Source: Primulina eburnea
Taxonomy: Eukaryota; Streptophyta; Magnoliopsida; Lamiales; Gesneriaceae
DNA: 64,000 bases
Direction of reading: 5' to 3'
NCBI RefSeq assembly: GCF_022965805.1
Contig: NC_133101.1
Span: 8,262,569 to 8,326,568, forward strand
The position numbers and the translations under genes were made by a program. The notes below the pieces were generated by a model. That model worked only from the letters and a program-made list of their open reading frames with translations. It was not told where the DNA came from and ran no database searches. Below are positions 55,163-64,000 of this stretch, piece after piece (within the stretch, counting starts at the first letter, position 1; each line of letters begins with the position of its first letter).

Positions 55163-55287
55163 TCAATCCAGGTCTATTCAAACCCCCTTTGAGAGTTCTG
55201 AGTGAGATCACGTCTTTACTGATCCGCATGGCTAATAAGCTATTTTTTGTTTCATATTCTTGAACTAACACTCGTATAAGACAGTGC
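55163..55287 (+). other. Leader of the Athila element or GH28 intron remnant
   Basis: 125 bp between the GH28 exon end and the Athila start codon. The last ~40 bp (ACTAACACTCGTATAAGACAGTGC) look like Athila gag leader. No LTR or primer site is visible. Confidence 0.4.
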
Positions 55288-58200
55288 ATGCGAAGATCGC
55301 AAAATCTTGACTTGCTTATCTTTGATCCTGAAATCGAAAGAACCGCAAGAAGATTAAGAAAGGCAAGAAGAGAAGAGATTCGAGCAATGGCTGAAAACAG
55401 AGACAATGAAAATCCACCCCCTGCAATACCCATCAGAGATCATTTTAGACCAGTATTGAATGCTCATTATTCTGGTATAGCACGAGGAACTATTAATGCA
55501 AACAACTTTGAGCTCAAGCCTGCATTGATAAACATGGTTCAACAGAATCAGTTTAATGGAGCCGCTACTGCAGATCCTCATCTACATCTCAGAACATTCC
55601 TTGAAATTACTGATACGGTAAAAATAAATGGTGTTTCTGATGATATAATTCGAATGCGTTTGTTTCCTTTTTCTCTTAGGGACCAAGCAAGAGGATGGCT
55701 CCAATCGCTTCCTTTGGGGAGTATCACTACATGGCAGGAGTTAGCAACTAAGTTTCTTGCAAAATATTTCCCACCTGCAAAGTCTGCACAGTTAAAAATC
55801 GAGATAAGTACTTTTAGGCAGACTGATTTTGAGCAACTATATGAGGCATGGGAACGGTATAAGGAGTTGTTGAGAAGATGTCCAAACCATGGTTTTGAAG
55901 ATTGGGTACAGATTGAATTGTTTTACAATGGTTTGAATGGACAGACAAGAGGCACTGTTGATGCAGCAGCTGGTGGCACAATATTTGCTAAATCACCCGA
56001 TCAAGCATATGATTTGCTAGAACAGATGACCATTAACAGTTATCAGTGGCCGTCTGAAAGGTCAGGAGTAAAGAAGCAAGCTGGAATTTATGCCATAGAT
56101 CCTATTACATCACTCACAGCTCAAGTTTCAGCTTTGACAAATCAAATTGCAGCAATGAATAAGATTGGTACATCAGAGGTTGAAAATGCATCGGTTGTTA
56201 CTGAAGAACCACAAATTCCAGATGAGGCTCATTATATCAACAATAGAAATTTTGGTGGCTACGGAGGATATCGAGGTAACCCTCCCTCTAACACTTATCA
56301 TCCTGGATTAAGAAATCATGAAAATTTTTCATATGCTAATAATAAGAATGTGTTGAATCCTCCACCGGGGTTCAATACATCAAAGGGGGAGGGAAAGCCT
56401 TCATTTGAAGATTTGGTAGGTACATTTGTTGCTGAGTCTGGAAAAAGGATGGCGAGAACTGAATCTCGTCTTGACAATATGGAGACTCACATGGGAAACA
56501 TGGGTGCCACAATGAAATCTTTGGAAACGCAAATCGGACAGTTGGCCGACGCTCTAAAAGATCAGAACAAGGGGCAATTTCCCAGTAACACAGAGGTGAA
56601 CCCAAAAGAGCAGTGCAAGGCAGTGACTTTGAGGAGTGGAAAAGAACTTGATGGTAAAAATTCAAAAGATAAGGATGAAAAGGAGGTAACTGTTGAAGAA
56701 GTCGAAACTGAGGGATCTAATACCAAAGCTGAAGCTGAAGTTGAACAACCTCCGGTATTTAAGCCGACTCTTCCATATCCGCTGAGGTTCAAGAAGAAGA
56801 AATTGGATGATCAATTTGCCAAATTTTTGGAGATTTTCAAGAAGATTCATATCAACATTCCATTTGCTGATGCTTTAGAGCAAATGCCAAACTATGCAAA
56901 ATTCATAAAAGATGTGATGTCAAAGAAGAGAAAGTTGCATGAGTTTGAGACAGTGAAATTGACAGAAGAGTGTAGCGCCATACTTCAAAGGAAACTACCA
57001 CAGAAACTCAAAGATCCAGGGAGTTTTACTATCCCTTGTGTTATTGGTGGTTCTAGAATAAATAAAGCTTTGTGTGATTTAGGTGCCAGTATTAATTTAA
57101 TGCCTTTTTCTATTTACAGGACTTTAGAGCTTGGCGAGGTGAAGCCTAGCACTATTACCTTGCAGCTGGCGGATAGATCACTTACATATCCACGGGGTAT
57201 AGTGGAGGATGTTCTGGTAAAGGTAGACAAATTTATATTTCCTGCTGATTTTGTCATTCTAGATATGGAAGAAGACAAGGACACCCCACTTATCTTTGGA
57301 AGGCCATTTTTGGCCACTGGAAAAGCTTTGATCGATGTGCACAAGGGTGAGCTTACATTGAGAGTAGGTGGAGAAGAAGTCATGTTCAACATTTACAACA
57401 CAATCAAAGAACCAAATGAGGTAAGTACTTGTAATAGCATTGATGTAATTGACTCATGTGTATCTCATGTTGGTGCAGGAAGATTGACAAAAGATTCCTT
57501 GGAGAGATGCTTGTTTGAATCGGCGTCTATACTGGATGAAGATGATTGGGATGTCCAAGAGGAGTTACTTGCTCTCGATACATTGCCTAGAGAAAAGATT
57601 GATGTGCATAATGTAAAATTACTTGAAGATGCAACTATAGAGGTGCCAAAAGTATCCCCTGAATTGAAGGAACTTCCAAGTCACCTTTGTTATGCATTTT
57701 TAGGTGAAAATTCAACATATCCGGTAATCATCTTTTCTTTTCTTACTTGTACTGAAAAAGAAAAATTGTTGAGGGTGTTGAGAGAATTTAAATCTGCTTT
57801 GGGATGGACAATTGCTGATATAAGGGGAATTAGTCCTACTGTTTGTATGCATAAAATTTTGATGCAGGAATCATATTCACCTTATGTTGATCATCAGAGA
57901 AGGCTTAATCCTGCAATGAAAGAAGTTGTAAGGGCTGAGGTGTTAAAATTGTTAAATGCTGGTGTTATTTATGCTATATCTGATAGCTCATGGGTTTCAC
58001 CAGTACAAGTAGTACCTAAGAAGGGAGGAATAACTGTAGTGAAAAATGAGAACAATGAATTGATTTCAACTCGCCCAGTGACTGGTTGGCGAGTATGCAT
58101 AGACTACAGAAAATTGAATGATGCTACTAGGAAAGATCATTTCCCACTTCCATTTATTGACCAGATGCTTGATAGAGTTGGTGGTTATCATTATTATTGT

Positions 58201-60549
58201 TTTCTAGATGGTTATTCAGGTTACAATCAGATTGTCATAGCACCGGAGGATCAGGAGAAGACTACTTTCACTTGCCCTTACGGTACATTTGCTTTCAGGA
58301 GAATGCCATTTGGACTATGCAATGCACCTGCTACTTTTCAGAGGTGTATGATGGCCATATTTTCTGACATGGTTGAGGAAATAATGGAGGTTTTTATGGA
58401 TGACATTTCTGTATTTGGTACATCTTTTGATCATTGTTTGCAAAATTTAATGCTCGTTTTGCAGAGATGTCAAGCTAAGAATCTAGTTCTGAATTGGGAA
58501 AAATGTCACTTCATGGTTCCCGAAGGTATTGTGCTTGGCCACAAAATTTCAGCTAAAGGAATAGAAGTTGACAGGGCCAAAGTTGTGGCAATTGAAAATC
58601 TACCACCGCCAAAGAATGTGAAAGGGATAAGAAGTTTCTTGGGACATGCCGGGTTTTATCGTCGTTATATCAAAGATTTCTCTAAAATTACTAGACCTTT
58701 ATGTAATTTGTTAGAGAAAGATTCAACATTTATTTTTGATGATGATTGTTTGCAGGCATTTAACAAGATCAAGAAAGCACTGATTTCTGCTCCCATTATG
58801 ATAGTGCCTGATTGGAAGGAGCCTTTTGAGCTCATGTGCGATGCTAGCGACTATGCTGTGGGAGCAGCATTGGGACAGAGGAGAGATAAGATGTTCAAGG
58901 CTATATACTATGCAAGTCGTACACTTAATGCAGCTCAACAGAACTATACAACTACTGAGAAAGAGATGCTAGCAGTAGTGTTCGCATTTGACAAGTTCAG
59001 AACATATCTTATTGGCACCAAGGTAACTGTTTTCACTGATCATGCAGCGCTTCGATACTTGTTTGCAAAAAAGGATGCCAAGCCCAGGTTGATACGTTGG
59101 ATACTCCTACTTCAAGAATTCGATTTTGAAGTAAAAGACAAGAAAGGTTGTGAAAATCAGGTGGCAGATCACTTATCAAGACTAGAGTTAGAAGAAAGAA
59201 CGGAAAGTGGAGTTATAAATGAGTTGTTCCCAGATGAACAACTGTTTGAGGTAAGTTCTAAACTCCCGTGGTTTGCTGATATAGCTAACTTCTTGTCTTG
59301 TGGTACTTTTCCTCCAGATCTTAATCATCACCAGAAAAAGAAGTTCTTCCATGATATCAAATTTTTCTTTTGGGATGATCCTTGTGTGTATAAGAGATGT
59401 GCTGACCAAGTGATCAGGAGATGTGTTGATGGAGAAGATGCACACAAAATTCTGGAACAATGTCATTCATCACCGTATGGTGGACATTTTGGGGTAACAC
59501 GAACAGCAGCTAAGGTATTGCAATCAGGTTTTTACTGGCCTACTTTGTTCAGGGATAGCTATACCTTAGTGAAATCATGTGATAGGTGCCAAAGGTTAGG
59601 GAACATTTCTAGGCGTCACGAATTACCACTGACAAATATTTTGGAAGTGGAACTTTTTGATGTCTGGGGCATAGATTTCATGGGACCTTTTCCCCCTTCT
59701 TTTGGTCAATCTTACATATTATTAGCTGTGGATTATGTTTCGAAATGGGTGGAAGCAATCGCCACCAGTACTAACGATGCTCGTGTTGTAGTTAAATTTG
59801 TGCACAAGAACATTTTCACAAGGTTTGGAACACCAAGAGCTATCATAAGTGACGAAGGTACGCACTTTTGCAATAAAATTTTCAATTCACTGATGGCTAA
59901 ATACAATGTGAAGCACAGAGTGGCATTGGCATATCATCCTCAGTCAAACGGACAAGCTGAAATATCCAACCGGGAAATCAAACAAATCTTAGAAAAGACT
60001 GTCAATACAAACCGGAAGGATTGGGCTATAAAGTTGGATGATGCACTGTGGGCTTATAGGACAGCATTCAAAACACCTATAGGGATGTCTCCATATAGGT
60101 TGGTTTTTGGTAAAGCCTGTCACTTGCCGCTGGAATTGGAACATCGAGCATTCTGGGCAGTTAAGAAATTGAATTTTGACTTGAAAGCCGCTGGTGATGA
60201 AAGAAAACTACAGTTAAATGAAATGGAGGAATTCCGCAATGAAGCCTATGAAAATGCCAAGATTTATAAAGAACAGACAAAAAAGTGGCATGATAAGCTC
60301 ATTGTACGAAAGGAACTAAAACCAGGACAACAAGTACTCTTGTTCAATTCCCGTCTTAAGTTGTTTCCTGGTAAGTTGAAATCGCGTTGGTCAGGTCCAT
60401 TTTTGGTGGAGACAGTGTATCCTCATGGGGCGATTGAGCTAAAATGCAGTGATGGGAGGACTTTCAAGGTGAACGGCCAAAGAGTTAAACCATATTATGG
60501 AAATGAAGTAAGGCACCTTGACAACATTCCTTTGGGCGGATCAACTTGA
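55288..60549 (+). CDS. Athila-type gypsy gag-pol polyprotein, intact 1753-codon ORF
   Basis: A single uninterrupted frame from ATG 55288 ([19 protein letters not shown], a usual Athila gag start). Gag core at about residues 50-260 ([37 protein letters not shown]). Then [20 protein letters not shown], and a protease with [11 protein letters not shown] (~597; Leu in place of Thr/Ser is usual for Athila). The RT has [34 protein letters not shown] and FMDD (~1037). RNase H has [15 protein letters not shown] (~1184). The integrase has an H2C2 module (CDRCQRLGN) and Asp/Asp/Glu in WGIDFMGP (~1463), IISDEGTHF (~1521) and [10 protein letters not shown] (~1557). All catalytic residues look present. 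No 5' LTR is found upstream, so the copy is 5'-truncated. Confidence 0.92.
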   Translation: MRRSQNLDLLIFDPEIERTARRLRKARREEIRAMAENRDNENPPPAIPIRDHFRPVLNAHYSGIARGTINANNFELKPALINMVQQNQFNGAATADPHLHLRTFLEITDTVKINGVSDDIIRMRLFPFSLRDQARGWLQSLPLGSITTWQELATKFLAKYFPPAKSAQLKIEISTFRQTDFEQLYEAWERYKELLRRCPNHGFEDWVQIELFYNGLNGQTRGTVDAAAGGTIFAKSPDQAYDLLEQMTINSYQWPSERSGVKKQAGIYAIDPITSLTAQVSALTNQIAAMNKIGTSEVENASVVTEEPQIPDEAHYINNRNFGGYGGYRGNPPSNTYHPGLRNHENFSYANNKNVLNPPPGFNTSKGEGKPSFEDLVGTFVAESGKRMARTESRLDNMETHMGNMGATMKSLETQIGQLADALKDQNKGQFPSNTEVNPKEQCKAVTLRSGKELDGKNSKDKDEKEVTVEEVETEGSNTKAEAEVEQPPVFKPTLPYPLRFKKKKLDDQFAKFLEIFKKIHINIPFADALEQMPNYAKFIKDVMSKKRKLHEFETVKLTEECSAILQRKLPQKLKDPGSFTIPCVIGGSRINKALCDLGASINLMPFSIYRTLELGEVKPSTITLQLADRSLTYPRGIVEDVLVKVDKFIFPADFVILDMEEDKDTPLIFGRPFLATGKALIDVHKGELTLRVGGEEVMFNIYNTIKEPNEVSTCNSIDVIDSCVSHVGAGRLTKDSLERCLFESASILDEDDWDVQEELLALDTLPREKIDVHNVKLLEDATIEVPKVSPELKELPSHLCYAFLGENSTYPVIIFSFLTCTEKEKLLRVLREFKSALGWTIADIRGISPTVCMHKILMQESYSPYVDHQRRLNPAMKEVVRAEVLKLLNAGVIYAISDSSWVSPVQVVPKKGGITVVKNENNELISTRPVTGWRVCIDYRKLNDATRKDHFPLPFIDQMLDRVGGYHYYCFLDGYSGYNQIVIAPEDQEKTTFTCPYGTFAFRRMPFGLCNAPATFQRCMMAIFSDMVEEIMEVFMDDISVFGTSFDHCLQNLMLVLQRCQAKNLVLNWEKCHFMVPEGIVLGHKISAKGIEVDRAKVVAIENLPPPKNVKGIRSFLGHAGFYRRYIKDFSKITRPLCNLLEKDSTFIFDDDCLQAFNKIKKALISAPIMIVPDWKEPFELMCDASDYAVGAALGQRRDKMFKAIYYASRTLNAAQQNYTTTEKEMLAVVFAFDKFRTYLIGTKVTVFTDHAALRYLFAKKDAKPRLIRWILLLQEFDFEVKDKKGCENQVADHLSRLELEERTESGVINELFPDEQLFEVSSKLPWFADIANFLSCGTFPPDLNHHQKKKFFHDIKFFFWDDPCVYKRCADQVIRRCVDGEDAHKILEQCHSSPYGGHFGVTRTAAKVLQSGFYWPTLFRDSYTLVKSCDRCQRLGNISRRHELPLTNILEVELFDVWGIDFMGPFPPSFGQSYILLAVDYVSKWVEAIATSTNDARVVVKFVHKNIFTRFGTPRAIISDEGTHFCNKIFNSLMAKYNVKHRVALAYHPQSNGQAEISNREIKQILEKTVNTNRKDWAIKLDDALWAYRTAFKTPIGMSPYRLVFGKACHLPLELEHRAFWAVKKLNFDLKAAGDERKLQLNEMEEFRNEAYENAKIYKEQTKKWHDKLIVRKELKPGQQVLLFNSRLKLFPGKLKSRWSGPFLVETVYPHGAIELKCSDGRTFKVNGQRVKPYYGNEVRHLDNIPLGGST

Positions 60550-61744
60550 TATAGACTGATGGTAGTCAGGCTGATGACGTTAAACCAAGCGCTTACTGGG
60601 AGGCAACCCAATTCTTTGTTTCTTGTTTGCATTGTGATTTCAGTTTTGATTTTATTTTAATCATGTTATTTTTTAGTTGTGTATTTTTAATATAGTGTAT
60701 GCTTATATCTTCCCAAATTTAATGAATCCCAATTGTTTTCTTTTCAGGAATGAAAATTTGAGAAGAAAATATTTTGACGAAACAGGAGCGCCCTTACAGT
60801 CTCATGAGCACTGCACCTATGCTTGAGGTGCATTCAAAATACAGAAAATTCGAAGCAGGAGTGCACCCGCAGCACAAAAACAGCGCCCCCGCGCTAGGAG
60901 TGCCGAGTTGACACCGCCCCCGCGGTGCGTACACTACCGCACCCGCGGTGTGCTGTAGGAAGAAATGCACGTACATGCCGAACACACAGCGCACCCGCGC
61001 TGCTTAAGTTTCTGCCCCTGCGCTAAACTGCCGAGACAAGAGCGCGCCCGCGCTCCTTAGCATACCGCTCCCGCGCTGAGTCAATGGAAAAATTCATGCA
61101 AATGCCGAGAAAATAGCGCACCCGCGCTACTCTAAGACCGCACCCGCGCTGTAAGTTCGAACAAAGCAACGCTCCCGCGGTGCTTCCATTACCGCACCCG
61201 CGGCGCTTCCTTTTTAAGACACAATCGGGATTTCTTCTTCATTACCGAAACTCACACTCTAGAAAACCCACTTCCACATTTTCGAAATCCCTACTCCAAA
61301 CACAACTCATACACCAAATTCTTGTTCTTCTTTCAACAAATTCATCACTACAACTAACAAATCTTCACACATTCCATCAAATACCTCATTTCTTTACATC
61401 AAATTCACAAATCCAACCTAGGGTTGAAAAAAAAAAAGGTTTCGAAAATCTTTCAAGATTTGAGTGGAGCTTTGAATTAATTCTTCAAGAAACATTTCAA
61501 TACACTCAAGGTGAGCCAATTCATTGCATATTTGTTGGAAAATTCGAGATTGTTGGTGTTAGTGGCTATAGAAGGAATAATTGATGAATACATTCTTCAT
61601 TTTGGGGATATTGTTCATTGATTGTTGTGTATATTGTTGTGTTGTGGATATTATTTGTATTGAGTTTGGGGGAGTAAAAAAAAAATCATTGAATTGTGAG
61701 AATTGGGTTGAAGTAAAGTTGGTGTTTGCAAGGTGTTTGACAAA
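60550..61744 (+). other. Athila pol-env spacer with GC-motif cluster
   Basis: It opens with GCGCTTACTGGGAGGCAACCC (60590-60610, in part), a usual Athila post-pol phrase. About twelve units of the type CGC(A/C/T)CCCGCG(G/C)T occupy 60866-61204, spaced 15-50 bp apart in otherwise ordinary sequence. The remainder is T- and A-rich leader before the third ORF. No gene is supported here. Confidence 0.75.
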
Positions 61745-62905
61745 ATGCCATTAAAAAGAAAATCATCAAAAGGTGCTTCATCCTCATCAAGGGTGAATTA
61801 TGATGCGACTCGGTTTTATAATGAGAGGGCGGAGGAACAATATGGGAAGATTTTTAATAGAAGCATTATTAAAGAGAGGGGATTTGATCTTAGTGCCCCT
61901 GATACACAAATTGAACAAATGCTTAGGGATCGACATTGGGAGGAGTTTGGAAGACAGCCACAGGATGCTGTCATATCACTGGTGAGAGAGTTCTACGCTA
62001 ACTTAAAGGTTAGATATGATCGGTTAGTGGTGTTTGTGAGAGGTAAAGATGTCGCTTTTGATGCACGTACAATCAACACTATATATGGCTTTCCTGAAAT
62101 CATGCACGACGAGTACGAAGAATATAGAAATGGGCATGTTGATTATGACAGTATTCTTCAGACTATATGTATACAGGGAGCCGAATGGCGAATGAGAGAC
62201 AATGTGCACTTGAGCCTCGCAAAGTCTGACCTCAAGGAAATGGCCAAATATTGGTATTCTTTCATTTCTGCGAGAATCAAACCTACCGAACACACAACGA
62301 CCGTTATCAAGGAGAGGGCCATCCTCATTTTTTGCATCATAACAGGAAAAACAATTGACTTAGGTCGATTGCTTCAGAATTCAATTTATGATTATGCAAG
62401 TGGCAACTCTCCGAGTGGACTTCTCCACCCCTCTCTCATCACCATATTGTGCCAACATGCGGGAGTGATTTGGGCTCCGAATGAAGAAGTTCTGAAGCCG
62501 AAAAATCCTATTGTGATAGCTCAGGCATTTATGGGAGTCAGAAATGATCAGGCTGAAGCACGTAGAGCTCAAAGGGCATTCAATCAGAGGGCTGCAGAGA
62601 GACGTGACCAAGCCCAAGCTCAAGAGCCACAGCCGCAGCAAAGACATAGGAGAAATCGGTTGAATCAGTTGGAAGAGGATATGAGGGTACAACGCCAAGA
62701 GATGGATGCTTTTCGGTATAGGACCGATACATTCATGGATTACATGATGGATTTCACTACGGTGTTGGCTCAGCAGTTCCCATCTGCTTCTACTTCAGGA
62801 CATCCATTTCCACCTCCTCCACAGTGGCCACCTGTCTACCACTCGCCAGAGTTCCAACCACCCCACCATGATGACGACGACGAGGATGATGGCAATGACC
62901 ACTGA
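61745..62905 (+). CDS. Athila third (env-position) ORF, 386 aa, plant-transposon-protein-like
   Basis: ATG at 61745-61747 (MPLKRKSSKGASSSS); an earlier in-frame GTG is not a likely start. The basic Ser/Lys N-terminus is followed by a globular domain (about residues 20-250) with QYGKIFNRSIIKERGFD, LVREFYANL, VVFVRGKDVAFDARTINTIYGFPE, TVIKERAILIFCIITGKTID and HPSLITILCQHAGV. This agrees block by block with the Sirevirus third ORF in this window and with the PF20167-type domain. The C-terminal third is Gln/Arg-rich, with a possible coiled coil (NQLEEDMRVQRQEMDAFRY), then Pro/His-rich and an acidic tail. No signal peptide or transmembrane segment is evident. Function is unknown; the frame is intact. 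Confidence 0.83.
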   Translation: MPLKRKSSKGASSSSRVNYDATRFYNERAEEQYGKIFNRSIIKERGFDLSAPDTQIEQMLRDRHWEEFGRQPQDAVISLVREFYANLKVRYDRLVVFVRGKDVAFDARTINTIYGFPEIMHDEYEEYRNGHVDYDSILQTICIQGAEWRMRDNVHLSLAKSDLKEMAKYWYSFISARIKPTEHTTTVIKERAILIFCIITGKTIDLGRLLQNSIYDYASGNSPSGLLHPSLITILCQHAGVIWAPNEEVLKPKNPIVIAQAFMGVRNDQAEARRAQRAFNQRAAERRDQAQAQEPQPQQRHRRNRLNQLEEDMRVQRQEMDAFRYRTDTFMDYMMDFTTVLAQQFPSASTSGHPFPPPPQWPPVYHSPEFQPPHHDDDDEDDGNDH

Positions 62906-64000
62906 CGGTCGTTGCCCAGTGTATGTGCATTTTCCTATTTATCATGACTATTTACATCGAGGACGATGCACATGTTTAAGTTTGGGGGAGTTATTTTATT
63001 CTATCTTTGTGTGTTTATTTATTTATTTAGAGGGTTTATTTGTTTATTTGCTTTTGTGTGTTTATTTACTTAATGTATTTTTGTGTTTAATTTTTTTGGT
63101 TTATTTTGTGTGTTTGTAGTATTTTTAGTCATGAAATGTTTAATGAATTGGCCAATGATGAAATTTTTTTTTGGAAAAGCAATGTCATGCATCAAATTCA
63201 TGTTAATTGACCACTTTGAAAATTTAGAGAATAATCATGAGATTTGGTGAGTTTGAGACTTAAAATTTCTATAAAACTTTGTGATTTTTATTTTGACATT
63301 GAAATAAAATTTTTGCAAACATATAAATGATTTAGGCAATCTTTGAATTCATTTGGGCCATGTATATTATTCATAAACATTCATTTGAAGCCCTTTTGAG
63401 CTTATATGAGAAAAGAGTTGTGTTTTCTTTTAATTTCTTTGGAAGCCAAGCACATTTCTTTTTGAATATATATGTATTTGGTTGATGCATTGAGACATCA
63501 TTTTCACGATGATTAGAAGTCTACTCTTTGACGGTGAATTGATATTTTGTCTAGAACTATCCAAACATCACTCGAGGCGAAATACGGACAAATTATGATT
63601 TAGGAATGATTTAGGTGATTTTTGGATCGATTGAGCCTTTCAAGCTACCAAATAAATTAATTTATCATTTGTCACCTCTTTGTACTTATATGAATTTGAA
63701 TGGCACACTTAAATATGTGTAAAAGACCCCCATTCAAATATTTTTTCAAGAATCCCACAATTACCAACCTTTTGAATATCTTATACAATTAATTCTTACC
63801 TTCTCAAGGGAGTAAGAATTTGAAAGAAATCGATTTTCTCCTACAAAAGAAAAATGACTAATGATACATTGTTGAAAATTGGAAAAAAAAAAAGGGGGAA
63901 AAAAAGAGATGAGATGAATAAAGAAAAGAAAAAGATAAAAATTGGAAATGGAAAGAAATAGTGGAGTGTGCAAAAGAGAAGAAATTCAATTTACTCCCTT
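62906..64000 (+). other. Athila 3' non-coding region
   Basis: T-rich at first (TTTATTTATTTAG-type runs), with GTTTGGGGGAG at about 62981. It is then AT-rich without a supported gene. No LTR start is recognised before the window ends. Confidence 0.6.

Larger units (their letters stand above)
55288..64000 (+). mobile_element. Athila-type Ty3/gypsy element, 5' truncated, continuing beyond the window
   Basis: gag-pol, then a 1.2 kb spacer, then an env-position ORF and a long 3' non-coding region, in the order typical of Athila. No LTR or target duplication can be placed: the 5' side abuts a GH28 fragment, and the 3' LTR would lie right of 64000. TTTGGGGGAG words at about 61665 and 62982 are polypurine-like. 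Confidence 0.85.

Overview
This is nuclear DNA of a flowering plant, very probably a eudicot. The evidence is an intron-containing plastid beta-carotene hydroxylase gene, AT-rich intergenic DNA, plant-type Ty1/copia and Ty3/gypsy retrotransposons, and a nuclear copy of a plastid rpoC2 fragment. A 160-190 bp element with GTGAGACGGTCTCAC palindromes near both ends occurs seven times. I associate that family with Lamiales, but this is recollection and the order is not established.

Layout. 1-1540: probable 5' end of a minus-strand gene (untranslated exon, long first intron). 2003-8272: a gag/protease-only gypsy element (TSD CTATT). 9547-19472: a 9.9 kb Sirevirus-type copia element (TSD CACAA) with gag-pol, a third ORF and dispersed GTGTTG/CAACAC inverted repeats. 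19478-29858: transposon debris, including a hAT-like element interrupted by a 2 kb solo LTR, and three palindromic MITEs. 29859-31925 (minus): the one clearly intact host gene, beta-carotene 3-hydroxylase, with seven exons and 312 aa. 32318-50072: a Mutator-like element with an exact 9-bp TSD (TAAATAAAT). Its arms are inverted arrays of ~147 bp satellite-like monomers, and it begins about 240 bp upstream of the hydroxylase TATA box. A Tekay-type chromovirus (40132-49887, minus, TSD ATGTC) lies in its right arm, and a solo LTR (46482-47911, TSD TCATG) lies inside that chromovirus. 50073-54700: intergenic DNA with a hAT MITE (TSD ACCACAAG), three more palindromic MITEs and a Tourist-like element (TSD TTA) containing a plastid rpoC2 fragment. 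54871-55162: a polygalacturonase (GH28) pseudogene fragment. 55288-64000: an Athila-type gypsy element lacking its 5' LTR, with one intact 1753-codon gag-pol ORF and a downstream env-position ORF; it runs off the window.

Most of the window is a record of nested insertions that can be ordered from target-site duplications. Four observations stand out: (1) the satellite-armed MULE next to a carotenoid gene promoter, with a trimeric higher-order repeat present once in the left arm and five times in the right; (2) a GC-rich motif of the type CCGCACCCGCGGT, clustered in the sense orientation in a chromovirus LTR, an unrelated solo LTR and the Athila pol-env spacer; (3) the GTGTTG/CAACAC inverted repeats threaded through Sirevirus LTRs, spacers and variable protein linkers; (4) a similar extra ORF downstream of pol in both the copia and the gypsy element. 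All identity and age statements are by-eye comparisons.
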